Origin: Arthrobacter sp. PM3 | Lineage (GTDB): Bacteria > Actinomycetota > Actinomycetes > Actinomycetales > Micrococcaceae | DNA: 64,000 bases | Assembly (NCBI RefSeq): GCF_003352915.1 | Contig: NZ_CP022314.1 | Span: 2,258,272 to 2,322,271, forward strand | Reading direction: 5' to 3' | Shown here: positions 42,773 to 51,122 of the stretch, piece by piece | Position numbering within the stretch: position 1 is the stretch's first letter | Layout of the letters: each line of letters starts with the position of its first letter | Translations under genes and position numbers: made by a program | The notes under the pieces: model-generated | The model's database searches: none | Told to the model about the DNA's origin: nothing | The model's input: the letters and a program-made list of their open reading frames with translations, nothing else

Positions 42773-43491
42773 GCATCACCCTGACCAAGCACGAATTGTC
42801 GGCGGAACGGCTCGTCGAGGAACTGCCGAGCCCGGTGGCCCTGAAGGTCGTCGCGGTGGTTCCCGCCCGGGCCGCGGCGGCGTACGCCCGCCAGGCGGTC
42901 ACTGCAACCTTCGTCGGTGCGGTCACCGCTGACCTCGCCCTCATGCTCAGCGACCGGACCTTCCTGGACGAGGCCGCCGGGGCCGCGACCCAGCTGGGCC
43001 ACGTCTCCGTGACGGATGTGCTGCGCCCGGCCATGGAAAGCGCCAGTTCGGTCTTTGGCGCCGGTGTCCTGTCTGACCTGCGCGAATCCGACGTCTCCGG
43101 GCTCCTGTCAGATCCTGACACGGCCGTTTTTGAGCTTTCCGACGGCAGTAACGCCGCGGCCTGGTTCGCAGTCCGGCTCCGCGAACACGGCAACAGCCAG
43201 GACCGCGCCGGCGACGTCTTCGCCGGCGGCGACACCGTGGCGGGCCGGCTGGGCCGGATCAACAACATCGAAATGGCCCTGACCGTGGAGATCGGGCGCA
43301 CCCGGATGTCCGTCCGCGATGTCCTCGGCCTGGAACCGGGCAAGATCATCGAACTGGACCGCTCCGCCGGGGCCCCGGCCGACGTCCTCCTCAATGGCCG
43401 CCTGATCGCACACGGCGAAGTGGTGGTCCTGGACCAGGATTACGCGGTCCGAATCACCCGCATCCTCGACGTCGCCGAGGGGCTTAGCTGA
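42769..43491 (+). CDS. fliN: Flagellar motor switch protein FliN/FliY
   Basis: The 240-residue protein has a C-terminal SpoA/FliN domain (about residues 160-240): LGRINNIEMALTVEIGRTRM, SVRDVLGLEPGKIIELDRSA and NGRLIAHGEVVVLDQDYAVR. A 150-residue N-terminal domain (MSITLTKHELSAERLVEELP on) is longer than E. coli FliN and may be CheC/CheX-like, as in FliY, but no clear phosphatase motif was seen. It overlaps fliM; fliO starts directly after its stop. Confidence 0.93.
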   Translation: MSITLTKHELSAERLVEELPSPVALKVVAVVPARAAAAYARQAVTATFVGAVTADLALMLSDRTFLDEAAGAATQLGHVSVTDVLRPAMESASSVFGAGVLSDLRESDVSGLLSDPDTAVFELSDGSNAAAWFAVRLREHGNSQDRAGDVFAGGDTVAGRLGRINNIEMALTVEIGRTRMSVRDVLGLEPGKIIELDRSAGAPADVLLNGRLIAHGEVVVLDQDYAVRITRILDVAEGLS

Positions 43492-43974
43492 ATGGACGCA
43501 CTGATCCTCGGGCTGCGGGTACTCGTGGCCCTGGGCGCGGTGCTTGGCCTCATGTGGTTCCTGCAGCGGCGGCTGGGCAAAGGCGCCGGGCGGCGCCGGG
43601 CGGACCGCGCCCTGACCGTCGTCAGCCGGCAGAATCTCGGCCAGAAGGCCTCCGTGGTGGTGGTCGACGCCGCCGGGCAGCGTTTCCTGCTGGGCGTCAC
43701 TGAGCACGCCGTGAATGTCCTGCACACCGGGGACATCCCACCCGAGCCAGAAGAAGTCACCGTCCCCGCCACCAGCCGCGGTTTCGGCGATTTTGCCCGG
43801 ATCCTCGCCGAGGCCCGTCCCGCCGCAGGGAACCCCGACGGCGGGCGGGACGCGCCGCTGCCGCGCCGCAGTTCCGTTCACCGCAGCGCCCACCCGCCGC
43901 TGCACGGGTCCATCCTCGCCGGCTCCACGTGGAAGCAGGCCGCCGCCGCGCTCAGGAGCGGGCGCCACAATTGA
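43492..43974 (+). CDS. fliO: Flagellar biosynthetic protein FliO
   Basis: The 160-residue protein has one N-terminal membrane helix (LILGLRVLVALGAVLGLMWF) followed by a basic patch and a small FliO domain (ALTVVSRQNLGQKASVVVVD, then RFLLGVTEHAVNVLHTG). It helps FliP assemble the export gate. It starts right after the fliN stop and overlaps fliP. Confidence 0.9.
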   Translation: MDALILGLRVLVALGAVLGLMWFLQRRLGKGAGRRRADRALTVVSRQNLGQKASVVVVDAAGQRFLLGVTEHAVNVLHTGDIPPEPEEVTVPATSRGFGDFARILAEARPAAGNPDGGRDAPLPRRSSVHRSAHPPLHGSILAGSTWKQAAAALRSGRHN

Positions 43975-44822
43975 TCCGCCGTCTCTGCACCGGTTCCTCC
44001 GGGGTGCCCGCTGTTCGGATCGTGGTCCTGGGCCTCGCCGCCGTGCTGTTCGCCGTCCTCCTGCTGTGGCTGGCTGCCCCCGCCGGCCACGCCGCACCCA
44101 TCGACCCGGCCGCGCCGGTGGCACCGACCGACCCGGCGAACCCCGGCACGGGCGACGTCAGCATCCAGATCAACGGGGCGGACGGCAAACCCTCCTCCGC
44201 CGTGGTGACCCTGCTCGGGATCACGCTCCTGGCCGTGGCGCCGTCCCTGCTGCTGATGATGACGTCGTTCACCAAGATTTTCGTGGTCCTGGCGATGACC
44301 CGCAACGCGCTGTCGCTGCCGTCCATCCCGCCGAACCAGGTGCTGGCCGGCCTGGCCCTGTTCCTGTCGATCTTCGTGATGTGGCCGGTCATCAACGAGG
44401 TCAACACGTCCGGAATCCAGCCCTACCTCAACGGCACGCTGGACTTCAACGGCGCGGTCGGCGCCGCGTCGGGTCCGCTGCAGCACTTCATGCTCGCCCA
44501 CACGAGGGAAGAGGACATCGCCCTGATGTCCCGGGCCGCCGGTGCCGAGAACCCGGCCACCCCGGAGGCCGTCCCGCTGCAGACCCTGATCCCGGCGTTC
44601 ATGATCTCCGAACTCCGTGCCGCCTTCATCATCGGCTTCGTCATCTTCATCCCGTTCCTCGTGATCGACCTCGTAGTGTCCGCGGCGCTGATGTCCATGG
44701 GCATGATGATGCTGCCGCCGGTAATGATCTCGCTGCCGTTCAAGATCCTGCTCTTTGTCCTGGTGGACGGCTGGGGCCTGATCATCACGGCGCTCGTGCA
44801 AAGCTATGCGGGCACCGGATGA
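43971..44822 (+). CDS. fliP: Flagellar export gate protein FliP
   Basis: The 283-residue protein starts at TTG overlapping the fliO stop (TTGA), with CAGGAG upstream. An N-terminal signal sequence (VVLGLAAVLFAVLLLWLAA) is followed by the typical FliP region: LLGITLLAVAPSLLLMMTSF, TKIFVVLAMTRNALSLPSIP, and FMISELRAAFIIGFVIFIPF at the C-terminal half. It forms the core of the type III gate with FliQ and FliR. Confidence 0.95.
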   Translation: MIRRLCTGSSGVPAVRIVVLGLAAVLFAVLLLWLAAPAGHAAPIDPAAPVAPTDPANPGTGDVSIQINGADGKPSSAVVTLLGITLLAVAPSLLLMMTSFTKIFVVLAMTRNALSLPSIPPNQVLAGLALFLSIFVMWPVINEVNTSGIQPYLNGTLDFNGAVGAASGPLQHFMLAHTREEDIALMSRAAGAENPATPEAVPLQTLIPAFMISELRAAFIIGFVIFIPFLVIDLVVSAALMSMGMMMLPPVMISLPFKILLFVLVDGWGLIITALVQSYAGTG

Positions 44823-45094
44823 ACGCCAACGCCGTCCTGGACATCTGCCTCCAGGCCATGATCGTGGCCGCGAAGCTCGCCGCGCCGGTGCTGGTCACCG
44901 CGCTGGTGGTGGGCCTGGCCATCTCGCTGCTGCAGTCCATCACGCAGCTGCAGGAGGCCACGTTGTCCTTCGTGCCGAAGGCGGCCGCGGTAGCCGTGGC
45001 CCTGATCGTCTGCGGACACTGGATGATCTCGGAGATGGTCACGTTCACGAACGACCTCTTCGCGAAGATCCCGTCCCTGCTCGGAGGCCTGTGA
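44819..45094 (+). CDS. fliQ: Flagellar export gate protein FliQ
   Basis: The 91-residue protein has two membrane helices: MIVAAKLAAPVLVTALVVGL and the second around VPKAAAVAVALIVCGHWMIS. The conserved ISLLQSITQLQEATLSFVPK lies between them. It is part of the export gate. The ATG overlaps the fliP stop (ATGA). Confidence 0.96.
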   Translation: MNANAVLDICLQAMIVAAKLAAPVLVTALVVGLAISLLQSITQLQEATLSFVPKAAAVAVALIVCGHWMISEMVTFTNDLFAKIPSLLGGL

Positions 45095-45095
45095 G

Positions 45096-45854
45096 GTGGC
45101 CATCCCGATCGACCCGGCCTGGCTGGAAGTCCTGCTGCTGGCCACGGTCCGGATGACGGCTTTCCTGATCGTGGCACCGCCCTTCTCGCACCACGCCTTC
45201 CCCGGGCGGGTGAAGGCCATGCTGGGCCTCGGCCTGGGGCTGGCCGTGACGCAGCGCGTGGCCAGCGGCTACGCGCCCCGCGACACCGCCGGGTTCCTTA
45301 CCGGACTGGTCCTCGAACTCGTCACCGGATTTGTCCTCGGTTTCCTGGTCATGGTGATCTTCTCCGCCATCCAGTCGGCGGGCAGCCTGATCGACCTCTT
45401 CAGCGGGTTCCAGATGGCGCAGGCGTTCGACCCCCAGATGATGGTCAACGGCGCGCAGTTCACCCGACTGCTGCAGATGGCGGCCCTGGCCCTGCTGTTC
45501 GCCTCCGACGGCTACCAGCTGGTCATCACCGGCCTCACGGGCAGCTTCACGGCCCTGCCCCTGGCCGGCGGCCTGGACCTGGCCCAGCCGGTGCAGGCCC
45601 TCATCGCGGCGGTCTCCGGGATGTTCCTGGCAGCCGTGCAGATCGCCGGTCCGCTACTGGTGGTCCTGTTCCTCGCCGATGTGGGACTCGGCCTGCTGAC
45701 CCGCGTGGCGCCGGCACTGAACGCGTTCTCACTGGGCTTCCCGCTCAAGATCCTCCTGACCCTCATGCTGGCCGGCTTCATGTTCCTGGCCCTGCCGCGC
45801 ATCGTGTCGAGCCTCGCCGGACAGGCGGCCAAAGCAGTGCTGGGGGTGGGCTGA
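45096..45854 (+). CDS. fliR: Flagellar export gate protein FliR
   Basis: The 252-residue membrane protein starts at GTG. FliR features include TVRMTAFLIVAPPFSHHAFP, then PGRVKAMLGLGLGLA, and FSAIQSAGSLIDLFSGFQMA in the middle, with further helices to the C-terminus (LTLMLAGFMFLALPRIVSSL). It is part of the export gate. It lies 1 bp after fliQ and shares the TGATG junction with flhB. Confidence 0.95.
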   Translation: MAIPIDPAWLEVLLLATVRMTAFLIVAPPFSHHAFPGRVKAMLGLGLGLAVTQRVASGYAPRDTAGFLTGLVLELVTGFVLGFLVMVIFSAIQSAGSLIDLFSGFQMAQAFDPQMMVNGAQFTRLLQMAALALLFASDGYQLVITGLTGSFTALPLAGGLDLAQPVQALIAAVSGMFLAAVQIAGPLLVVLFLADVGLGLLTRVAPALNAFSLGFPLKILLTLMLAGFMFLALPRIVSSLAGQAAKAVLGVG

Positions 45855-46954
45855 TGGCGGATTCACAGGAGAAGACCGAGCAGGCCACCGACAAACGGAT
45901 GAAGGAGGTCCGCTCCAAGGGCCAGCTCTCCCGTTCCCAGGACCTCACCGCGTGGCTCGGGGTCGGCGCGGCTGCGCTCATGCTGCCGGCAACCGTGGAA
46001 CGGGCCGCCAACGCCACTACGGACCAGCTCTTCAGCATCCGCGGAATCGTCGCCGCCCCCGACCCCGGCAAAGCCGTCAAGGCGATGGAGGACGGGTTCG
46101 CCTCCATCGCCGGGATCCTGGGGCCCCTGCTGATTGTCGTGTTCCTGGCCGTCCTCGCCGGCTCGGCCCTGCAGGGCGGAGTCCACCTGAAGAAATTCCG
46201 GCTCGAGTTCGAACACTTCAACCTCCTCAGCGGCGTCAAGCGGATCTTCGGCGCCCAGGCGGTGTGGGGAGGCGTCAAAGCCCTGCTCAAGGCAAGCGTG
46301 GTGGGGCTGGTGCTCTACATGGTGGTCCAGGGGCTGGTGCCGGTGCTGCTGACCGCCGGAGGACTGCCCGTGGCCGGGGTGACCGCGGCAGCCGCCGGCG
46401 GCATTTCCGCCCTGGTCCAGTTCGCTGTGGCCGCCGGAATCGTGCTGGCCGCGGCGGACTTCTTCGTGGTCATGCGGCGCAACCGCAAGAAGACCCGGAT
46501 GTCCAAGAAAGAAGTCCAGGACGAGAACAAGAACAGCGAGGGCGATCCGCTCATCCGGTCCCAGCGCCGGGCACGCCAGATGGCCATGAGCCGGAACCGG
46601 ATGATCGCCGCCATCGGTGACGCCGACGTCGTCCTGGTCAACCCGACGCACGTGGCCGTGGCCCTCAAATACGAGCCCGGCAAGTCGGCGCCCCGCGTGG
46701 TGGCAAAGGGCGCCGGCTACGTGGCGGCCAGGATCAGGGAGGAAGCCGAGTCGAAGAAGGTGCCCATGGTCCAGGACATCCCGCTGGCCCGTGCCCTCCA
46801 CGGGGCCTGTGAACTGGGGGACGAAATCCCGGTGGATTTCTACCGGGCCGTTGCCGGTGTCCTGGCGTTCGTCATGGCCCTCAAGGCCCGGGGTGCCGGC
46901 GCCGGGATGCACCACATGCCCAGGACGGGCGCCGCCGTAGGAAGCACGGCATGA
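45854..46954 (+). CDS. flhB: Flagellar export switch protein FlhB
   Basis: The 366-residue protein begins EKTEQATDKRMKEVRSKGQL and has about four membrane helices. The autocleavage motif NPTH lies in VVLVNPTHVAVALKYEPG (about residues 258-275). The cleaved C-terminal domain switches export specificity together with FliK. The sequence DIPLARALHGACELGDEIPV is typical of the end. Its ATG overlaps the fliR stop. Confidence 0.96.
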   Translation: MADSQEKTEQATDKRMKEVRSKGQLSRSQDLTAWLGVGAAALMLPATVERAANATTDQLFSIRGIVAAPDPGKAVKAMEDGFASIAGILGPLLIVVFLAVLAGSALQGGVHLKKFRLEFEHFNLLSGVKRIFGAQAVWGGVKALLKASVVGLVLYMVVQGLVPVLLTAGGLPVAGVTAAAAGGISALVQFAVAAGIVLAAADFFVVMRRNRKKTRMSKKEVQDENKNSEGDPLIRSQRRARQMAMSRNRMIAAIGDADVVLVNPTHVAVALKYEPGKSAPRVVAKGAGYVAARIREEAESKKVPMVQDIPLARALHGACELGDEIPVDFYRAVAGVLAFVMALKARGAGAGMHHMPRTGAAVGSTA

Positions 46955-47000
46955 AGCACCGGATGAACACGGGAACCAGCGTCTGTGAAAGGACCGCACC

Positions 47001-49049
47001 ATGAACAACAGGCTGAACCGGCTGGCGGTGCCCATCGGCATCGTGGGGATCGTGCTGCTGCTGGTGGTGCCCGTGCCCGCGCCGCTGCTGGACTTCCTGA
47101 TCGTCTGCAACATCCTGCTGGCCCTGCTGGTGCTGCTGACCAGCATGTTCGTGAAGAAGCCGCTGGACTTCTCGGTGTTCCCGTCCCTGCTGCTCGTGGC
47201 CACGCTGTTCCGGCTGGGCCTCAACGTTGCCTCCACCCGCCTGGTCCTGGGCAACGGCTACGCCGGGCAGGTCATTGACGCCTTTGGCAAGGTGACGGTG
47301 GGCGGGTCCATGATCATCGGCGCCGTCGTGTTCCTGATCCTCGTGGTGATCCAGTTCGTGGTGGTCACCAAGGGCGCCGAGCGCGTGGCCGAGGTCGGGG
47401 CCCGCTTCACCCTCGATGCGATGCCCGGCAAGCAGATGGCGATCGACGCCGACCTCAACGCAGGGCTCCTCACCGACACCCAGGCACGGGAACGGCGGGC
47501 CGAAGTGTCCGCGGAAGCCGACTTCTACGGCGCCATGGACGGCGCCTCGAAGTTCGTCAAGGGCGATGCCATCGCGGGCATCATCATTATCATCATCAAC
47601 TTCGTCGGCGGCATCGCCATCGGCATGGTGCAGCGGGGCCTGGAGATCGGCGACGCCCTGAACACCTACGGCCTGCTGACCATGGGCGACGGGCTCGTCA
47701 CCCAGATCCCGGCGCTGCTCATGGCCGTCTCCACCGGCATGATCGTGACCCGCTCCAACGCGGAGTCGGACATGGGCCGGACGGCGTCCACGCAGCTGCT
47801 GCAGTCACCCAACGCGCTCCTGATCGCCGGCGTCGCAGCCCTCGCCATGGCCCTGATCCCCGGCATGCCGCCCATCCCGTTTATCATCATCGGCGCCGCG
47901 CTGATCCTCGCCTCCCGCCGCACCGCCGCCGGCCAGAAGCAGGCGGAGGCGGCCCGCGAGGCCGAAGCCGCCGCGCTGCACTCCCCGGAACTGGATCCCA
48001 ACGAGAAGCTGCTCGAGGACATGCGCATCCACCCCGTGGAGATCCTGCTGGCCCCGGACCTGGTGGACATGGTCTCCGGCGCCTCCGACGACCTCCTGGC
48101 CAGGGTCCGGTCCCTGCGGCACAAGATCGCCATGGAACTGGGCCTGGTCATCCCGCCGGTGCGCACGCGGGACAGCGTGGACCTGCCGCCGGCCACCTAT
48201 GCCATCCGGATCGCCGGCGTGGAGGCCGGGCGCGGCACGGCCCCCGGCGGCCAGATGCTGGCCCTGGGCGACAACCTCGACTCGCTGCCCGGCCCGGCAA
48301 TGATCGAGCCGGTGTTCGGGCTTTCCGGGAAGTGGATTCCGGGGGAGATGCGCCACAACGCCGAAATGACCGGAGCCACGGTGATCGATCGCGTCTCGGT
48401 CCTGGTCACACACCTGTCTTCGATCGTCTCGGCGAACGCCGCCCGGCTGCTCTCCCGCGAAGACGTCCGTGTCCTGACCGAGGGTGTGCGCAAGCAAAGC
48501 CCCTCCGCCGTCGACGAACTGACCCCGGCCCTGCTTTCCCTCGCCGAACTGCAGCGCGTGCTCCAGGGCCTCCTGGACGAGCAGGTGCCCATCAACGACC
48601 TCGCCCGGATCTACGAGGCCCTGACGCTACGCGCCAAGCTGTCCACGGATCCGGAATCGCTCGTCGAAGCGGCCCGGCAGGCCCTGGGACCGGCCCTCAC
48701 AGCCAAGTTCATGGACGGGGCTGTGCTCAACGTGATCATGATCGACCCCGTCCTGGAACAACACATGCTCGAGGACATGCGGCCGGCGGAGGGCGGCAGC
48801 CAGATCGTCATGGGCCAGGACCGGCTCGACGCCGTGCTGCGCTCCATGCGCTCCGCCGTGGACGCCGCAGCCGCCGCCAACCGCCAGGCCGTGCTCGTCT
48901 GCGCCCCGGCGCTCCGGCCCGCCATCCACCGCCTGATCGGAGGGCAGCCGGGGTCGGTGCCCGTGCTGTCCTACCGCGAGGTGACCTCAGCCAACGTCCG
49001 GATCGAAACAGTAGGAGTCGTGCGCCATGCCGAACCGCTATCGGCTTAA
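47001..49049 (+). CDS. flhA: Flagellar export protein FlhA
   Basis: The 682-residue protein has about eight N-terminal membrane helices (to about residue 310), with the FHIPEP-family cytoplasmic FLIV loop (RFTLDAMPGKQMAIDADLNA). A large C-terminal cytoplasmic domain receives chaperone-substrate complexes. AAAGG precedes the ATG after a 46-bp gap from flhB. It overlaps the next gene by 23 bp. Confidence 0.97.
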   Translation: MNNRLNRLAVPIGIVGIVLLLVVPVPAPLLDFLIVCNILLALLVLLTSMFVKKPLDFSVFPSLLLVATLFRLGLNVASTRLVLGNGYAGQVIDAFGKVTVGGSMIIGAVVFLILVVIQFVVVTKGAERVAEVGARFTLDAMPGKQMAIDADLNAGLLTDTQARERRAEVSAEADFYGAMDGASKFVKGDAIAGIIIIIINFVGGIAIGMVQRGLEIGDALNTYGLLTMGDGLVTQIPALLMAVSTGMIVTRSNAESDMGRTASTQLLQSPNALLIAGVAALAMALIPGMPPIPFIIIGAALILASRRTAAGQKQAEAAREAEAAALHSPELDPNEKLLEDMRIHPVEILLAPDLVDMVSGASDDLLARVRSLRHKIAMELGLVIPPVRTRDSVDLPPATYAIRIAGVEAGRGTAPGGQMLALGDNLDSLPGPAMIEPVFGLSGKWIPGEMRHNAEMTGATVIDRVSVLVTHLSSIVSANAARLLSREDVRVLTEGVRKQSPSAVDELTPALLSLAELQRVLQGLLDEQVPINDLARIYEALTLRAKLSTDPESLVEAARQALGPALTAKFMDGAVLNVIMIDPVLEQHMLEDMRPAEGGSQIVMGQDRLDAVLRSMRSAVDAAAAANRQAVLVCAPALRPAIHRLIGGQPGSVPVLSYREVTSANVRIETVGVVRHAEPLSA

Positions 49050-50067
49050 GGGGTCCTCGCTCGAGGAGATCCGCCGTAAGGCGGAACAGCAGTACGGTCC
49101 CGCAGCCAGGATCGTGTCCGCCGAGCGCGTCAGCAGCCCCGGCATCGCCGGGCTCTTCGCCCAGGACCGCTTCGAGGCCATGATCGAGGTCATGCCCAGG
49201 CACGAGGTGGTCACCGGTGAGGTGGTGCCCGACGCCGACGTCCTGCCCGGTCCCGCGGCAACCCCCGTCGGCGGGGCCGCCGGCTCCGCGCACCAGTTGC
49301 AGGGCGCCGCCATTGCCGCCCTGCTGGAAGAAGCCAACGCCGCCGAACTGAGCCTGCACCGGCCGGCGCCCGCCGGGGTTTCCACCGAATCGCGGGACTT
49401 CGCCGAGGTCATGGAACAACTCGGCGCCGGACTCCGGGCCCCGGCGGGACCGGCGGCCTCCGTCGACCCTGCCGCCGTCGACCGTGCCGCCGTCGACCCT
49501 GCCGCCGTCGAACCTGCCGGTTCCGGAACGACGGCGCCGATCCCGGCGCCGCTGACCGGCGTCGGCGACCTCGTGGTCCTGGTCGGGCTGGGGGAGGACG
49601 CCATGGATGCGGCCCTGGAGATGTCGACGGCGGCAGGCGGCGCCGATGTCCGGACCGCCGGAGACCTCTCCGCTTACGGCCATCTGCACGTCGACGGACG
49701 CCAGAGCGCCACAGCCGCGCGCGCCCACGCCGTGGTGACGGAGCGCACCGTCCTCGTGGCCTTCGGACTGGGCAGGGCCCGGAACGCCCTGGCCCGGGTG
49801 CCGTCCCTTGCCGCGCTGAACGCCGACCAGGTCTGGGCCGTGGTGGATGCCGGCCGTAAACACGAAGACACGGCGCGCTGGGTGGGCGTCCTGTCCGCAC
49901 AGCTCCCTGTGACAGCAGTGGCGGTCGTCGGAGCCTCAGAGACAGGGTCTGCCGAAACCGTCACCGGGCTGGGACTGCCGGTGGGATGGATCGACGGCCG
50001 CCGGCCCAGGCCGGATGAGTGGCTGAACCGGCCGGGGTCGTCCGACGCGCCCGGCGGCGAAGGGTAG
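49027..50067 (+). CDS. FlhF-like protein lacking the GTPase P-loop
   Basis: The 346-residue protein starts inside flhA. Residues 4-55 (YRLKGSSLEEIRRKAEQQYG, then PAARIVSAERV and RFEAMIEV) resemble the FlhF N-terminus. Residues 182-200 (LVVLVGLGEDAMDAALEMS) line up with the FlhF G1 strand and helix, but the G-K-T-T of the P-loop is lost. The end, TVTGLGLPVGWIDGRRPRPD then EWLN, matches the FlhF closing segment. FlhF usually follows flhA and sets flagellar placement. A linker repeat of V-D-P-A-A (49462-49521) is present. This looks like a nucleotide-free FlhF descendant (inferred). Confidence 0.65.
   Translation: MPNRYRLKGSSLEEIRRKAEQQYGPAARIVSAERVSSPGIAGLFAQDRFEAMIEVMPRHEVVTGEVVPDADVLPGPAATPVGGAAGSAHQLQGAAIAALLEEANAAELSLHRPAPAGVSTESRDFAEVMEQLGAGLRAPAGPAASVDPAAVDRAAVDPAAVEPAGSGTTAPIPAPLTGVGDLVVLVGLGEDAMDAALEMSTAAGGADVRTAGDLSAYGHLHVDGRQSATAARAHAVVTERTVLVAFGLGRARNALARVPSLAALNADQVWAVVDAGRKHEDTARWVGVLSAQLPVTAVAVVGASETGSAETVTGLGLPVGWIDGRRPRPDEWLNRPGSSDAPGGEG
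49462..49521 (+). repeat. Four 15-bp tandem repeats in the FlhF-like gene
   Basis: Units GTCGACCCTGCCGCC, GTCGACCGTGCCGCC, GTCGACCCTGCCGCC and GTCGAACCTGCCGGT encode VDPAA, VDRAA, VDPAA and VEPAG in the linker between the two domains. The in-frame period would allow length change without frameshift. Confidence 0.8.
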
Positions 50068-50076
50068 ATTGAGAAG

Positions 50077-50322
50077 ATGCTGGTACTTACACGCAAGCCG
50101 GGCGAACAGATCATGATCGGCGACGGCATCGTCATCACGGTCCTGGAAGGCCGCGGCGACGGTGTTCGGATAGGCATTGAAGCTCCCCGCGGGGTGCCGA
50201 TCCAGCGCCGGGAAGTGATTGAAGCCATCGCGGCGGCCAACCTCGCAGCGGCCGACGCCGGCCCCGGTACCGAGGACGCGCTGCGCGGACTGGTGCCCCC
50301 GCCGGCGGCACCCGCCGGCTGA
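50077..50322 (+). CDS. csrA: Carbon storage regulator CsrA
   Basis: The 81-residue RNA-binding protein begins MLVLTRKPGEQIMIGDGIVI, then TVLEGRGDGVRIGIEAPRGV and PIQRREVIEAI, complete CsrA with the conserved L4, R6 and R44-region residues. It has a 25-residue Ala-rich tail beyond the usual 60. It binds GGA motifs in mRNA leaders and is held in check by FliW in Gram-positive flagellates. It lies 9 bp after the FlhF-like gene and ends the plus-strand operon. Confidence 0.96.
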   Translation: MLVLTRKPGEQIMIGDGIVITVLEGRGDGVRIGIEAPRGVPIQRREVIEAIAAANLAAADAGPGTEDALRGLVPPPAAPAG

Positions 50323-50348
50323 TTCCGGGCCGCCGGATCGGCGCCGCC

Positions 50349-50864
50349 TCAGCCCCGGTCCCCGCCCAGGTACTGGGCCAGGAGAGGCTGGGGTGCGCGC
50401 CGGACCACGGCCAGGGACCGTTCCAGGTTTCCCGCGGTGGTGAGCTGGTCCAGCAGTCCGGCCGCGCCGGCCGGGCCGGGACGTCCCGTCCGCGGGAGGG
50501 TCTGCAGTGCCTCCTCGTTGACGCGGGCGGCCGCACCGAGCCGGGCCAGCAGCTCCCGCAAGGCGTCCAGATGCTCCCGCAGGATCTCCGGCCACGGGCC
50601 GGCGGGCGCGGCCGAAACCAGCTCCACGAGCGTGGCCTGTGCCGGCAGGCCCCAGGCGGTCGCGACGGCCGCGGACTCGACACTCCGGGCCAGCGCCTCG
50701 AAACGCAGCCGGTCCAGCACGGCCTCGACCTCGGACGCCATGAAGTTCAGCCACTCGAGGTTTCCGGCCTCGACGTGCAGCCGCTGGGTTTCCAGCCTGA
50801 ACAGCAACAGCTCCAGCTGCCGCCGCTCCTGCCACAGTGCGGCGGAGAGATCACTTGCGCTCAT
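50349..50864 (-). CDS. Second FlgN-like protein
   Basis: The 171-residue helical protein is a paralogue of the gene at 20841-21329: DLSAALWQERRQLELLLFRL against HELSALLWRERELLDVLTFK, and AWGLPAQATLVELVSAAPAG against NWGLPSDASLAELAAAAPEG. It is convergent with csrA and divergent from the sigma factor. ATG 50864 was chosen over ATG 50873 because GAGGGA is then 9 nt away. It may chaperone another substrate or regulate the adjacent sigma factor. No flgM was found. Confidence 0.75.
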   Translation of the reverse strand: MSASDLSAALWQERRQLELLLFRLETQRLHVEAGNLEWLNFMASEVEAVLDRLRFEALARSVESAAVATAWGLPAQATLVELVSAAPAGPWPEILREHLDALRELLARLGAAARVNEEALQTLPRTGRPGPAGAAGLLDQLTTAGNLERSLAVVRRAPQPLLAQYLGGDRG

Positions 50865-51076
50865 GGGCCCCATTCCCTCACAGCCCTGTGATGCACAGCC
50901 ACGGGGCGGTTACCGCATTTTTCGCCAAGCTTTTCCCTGAGGGTACACGCAGATTCCGGATCAGGTGATAGGTTTCCACCATGGGTGCTGCACCCCACTA
51001 TGGAACTAGATTTATCGAGCACTGACTCCTATGGGGGGGGTACCGGTCCGTTCCTGGGTGCGGCTCTCGGCGTTTT

Positions 51077-51093
51077 AAGGGTCGTTGACCCTT
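51077..51093 (+). promoter_or_regulatory. Hairpin in the sigma factor leader
   Basis: AAGGGTC-GTT-GACCCTT, a perfect 7-bp stem with a 3-nt loop, 30 bp upstream of the chosen GTG and preceded by TTTT. It could influence translation or transcript stability if the shorter start is right. Confidence 0.4.
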
Positions 51094-51122
51094 CGGATCC
51101 GGTCTCATGGGGGGACACAGAA

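Noticed and set aside
50945..50971. Possible sigma-28 type promoter of the sigma factor gene itself
   Set aside because: ACAC-N15-GGTGATAG has the right spacing but poor matches in both boxes; kept only as a remark.
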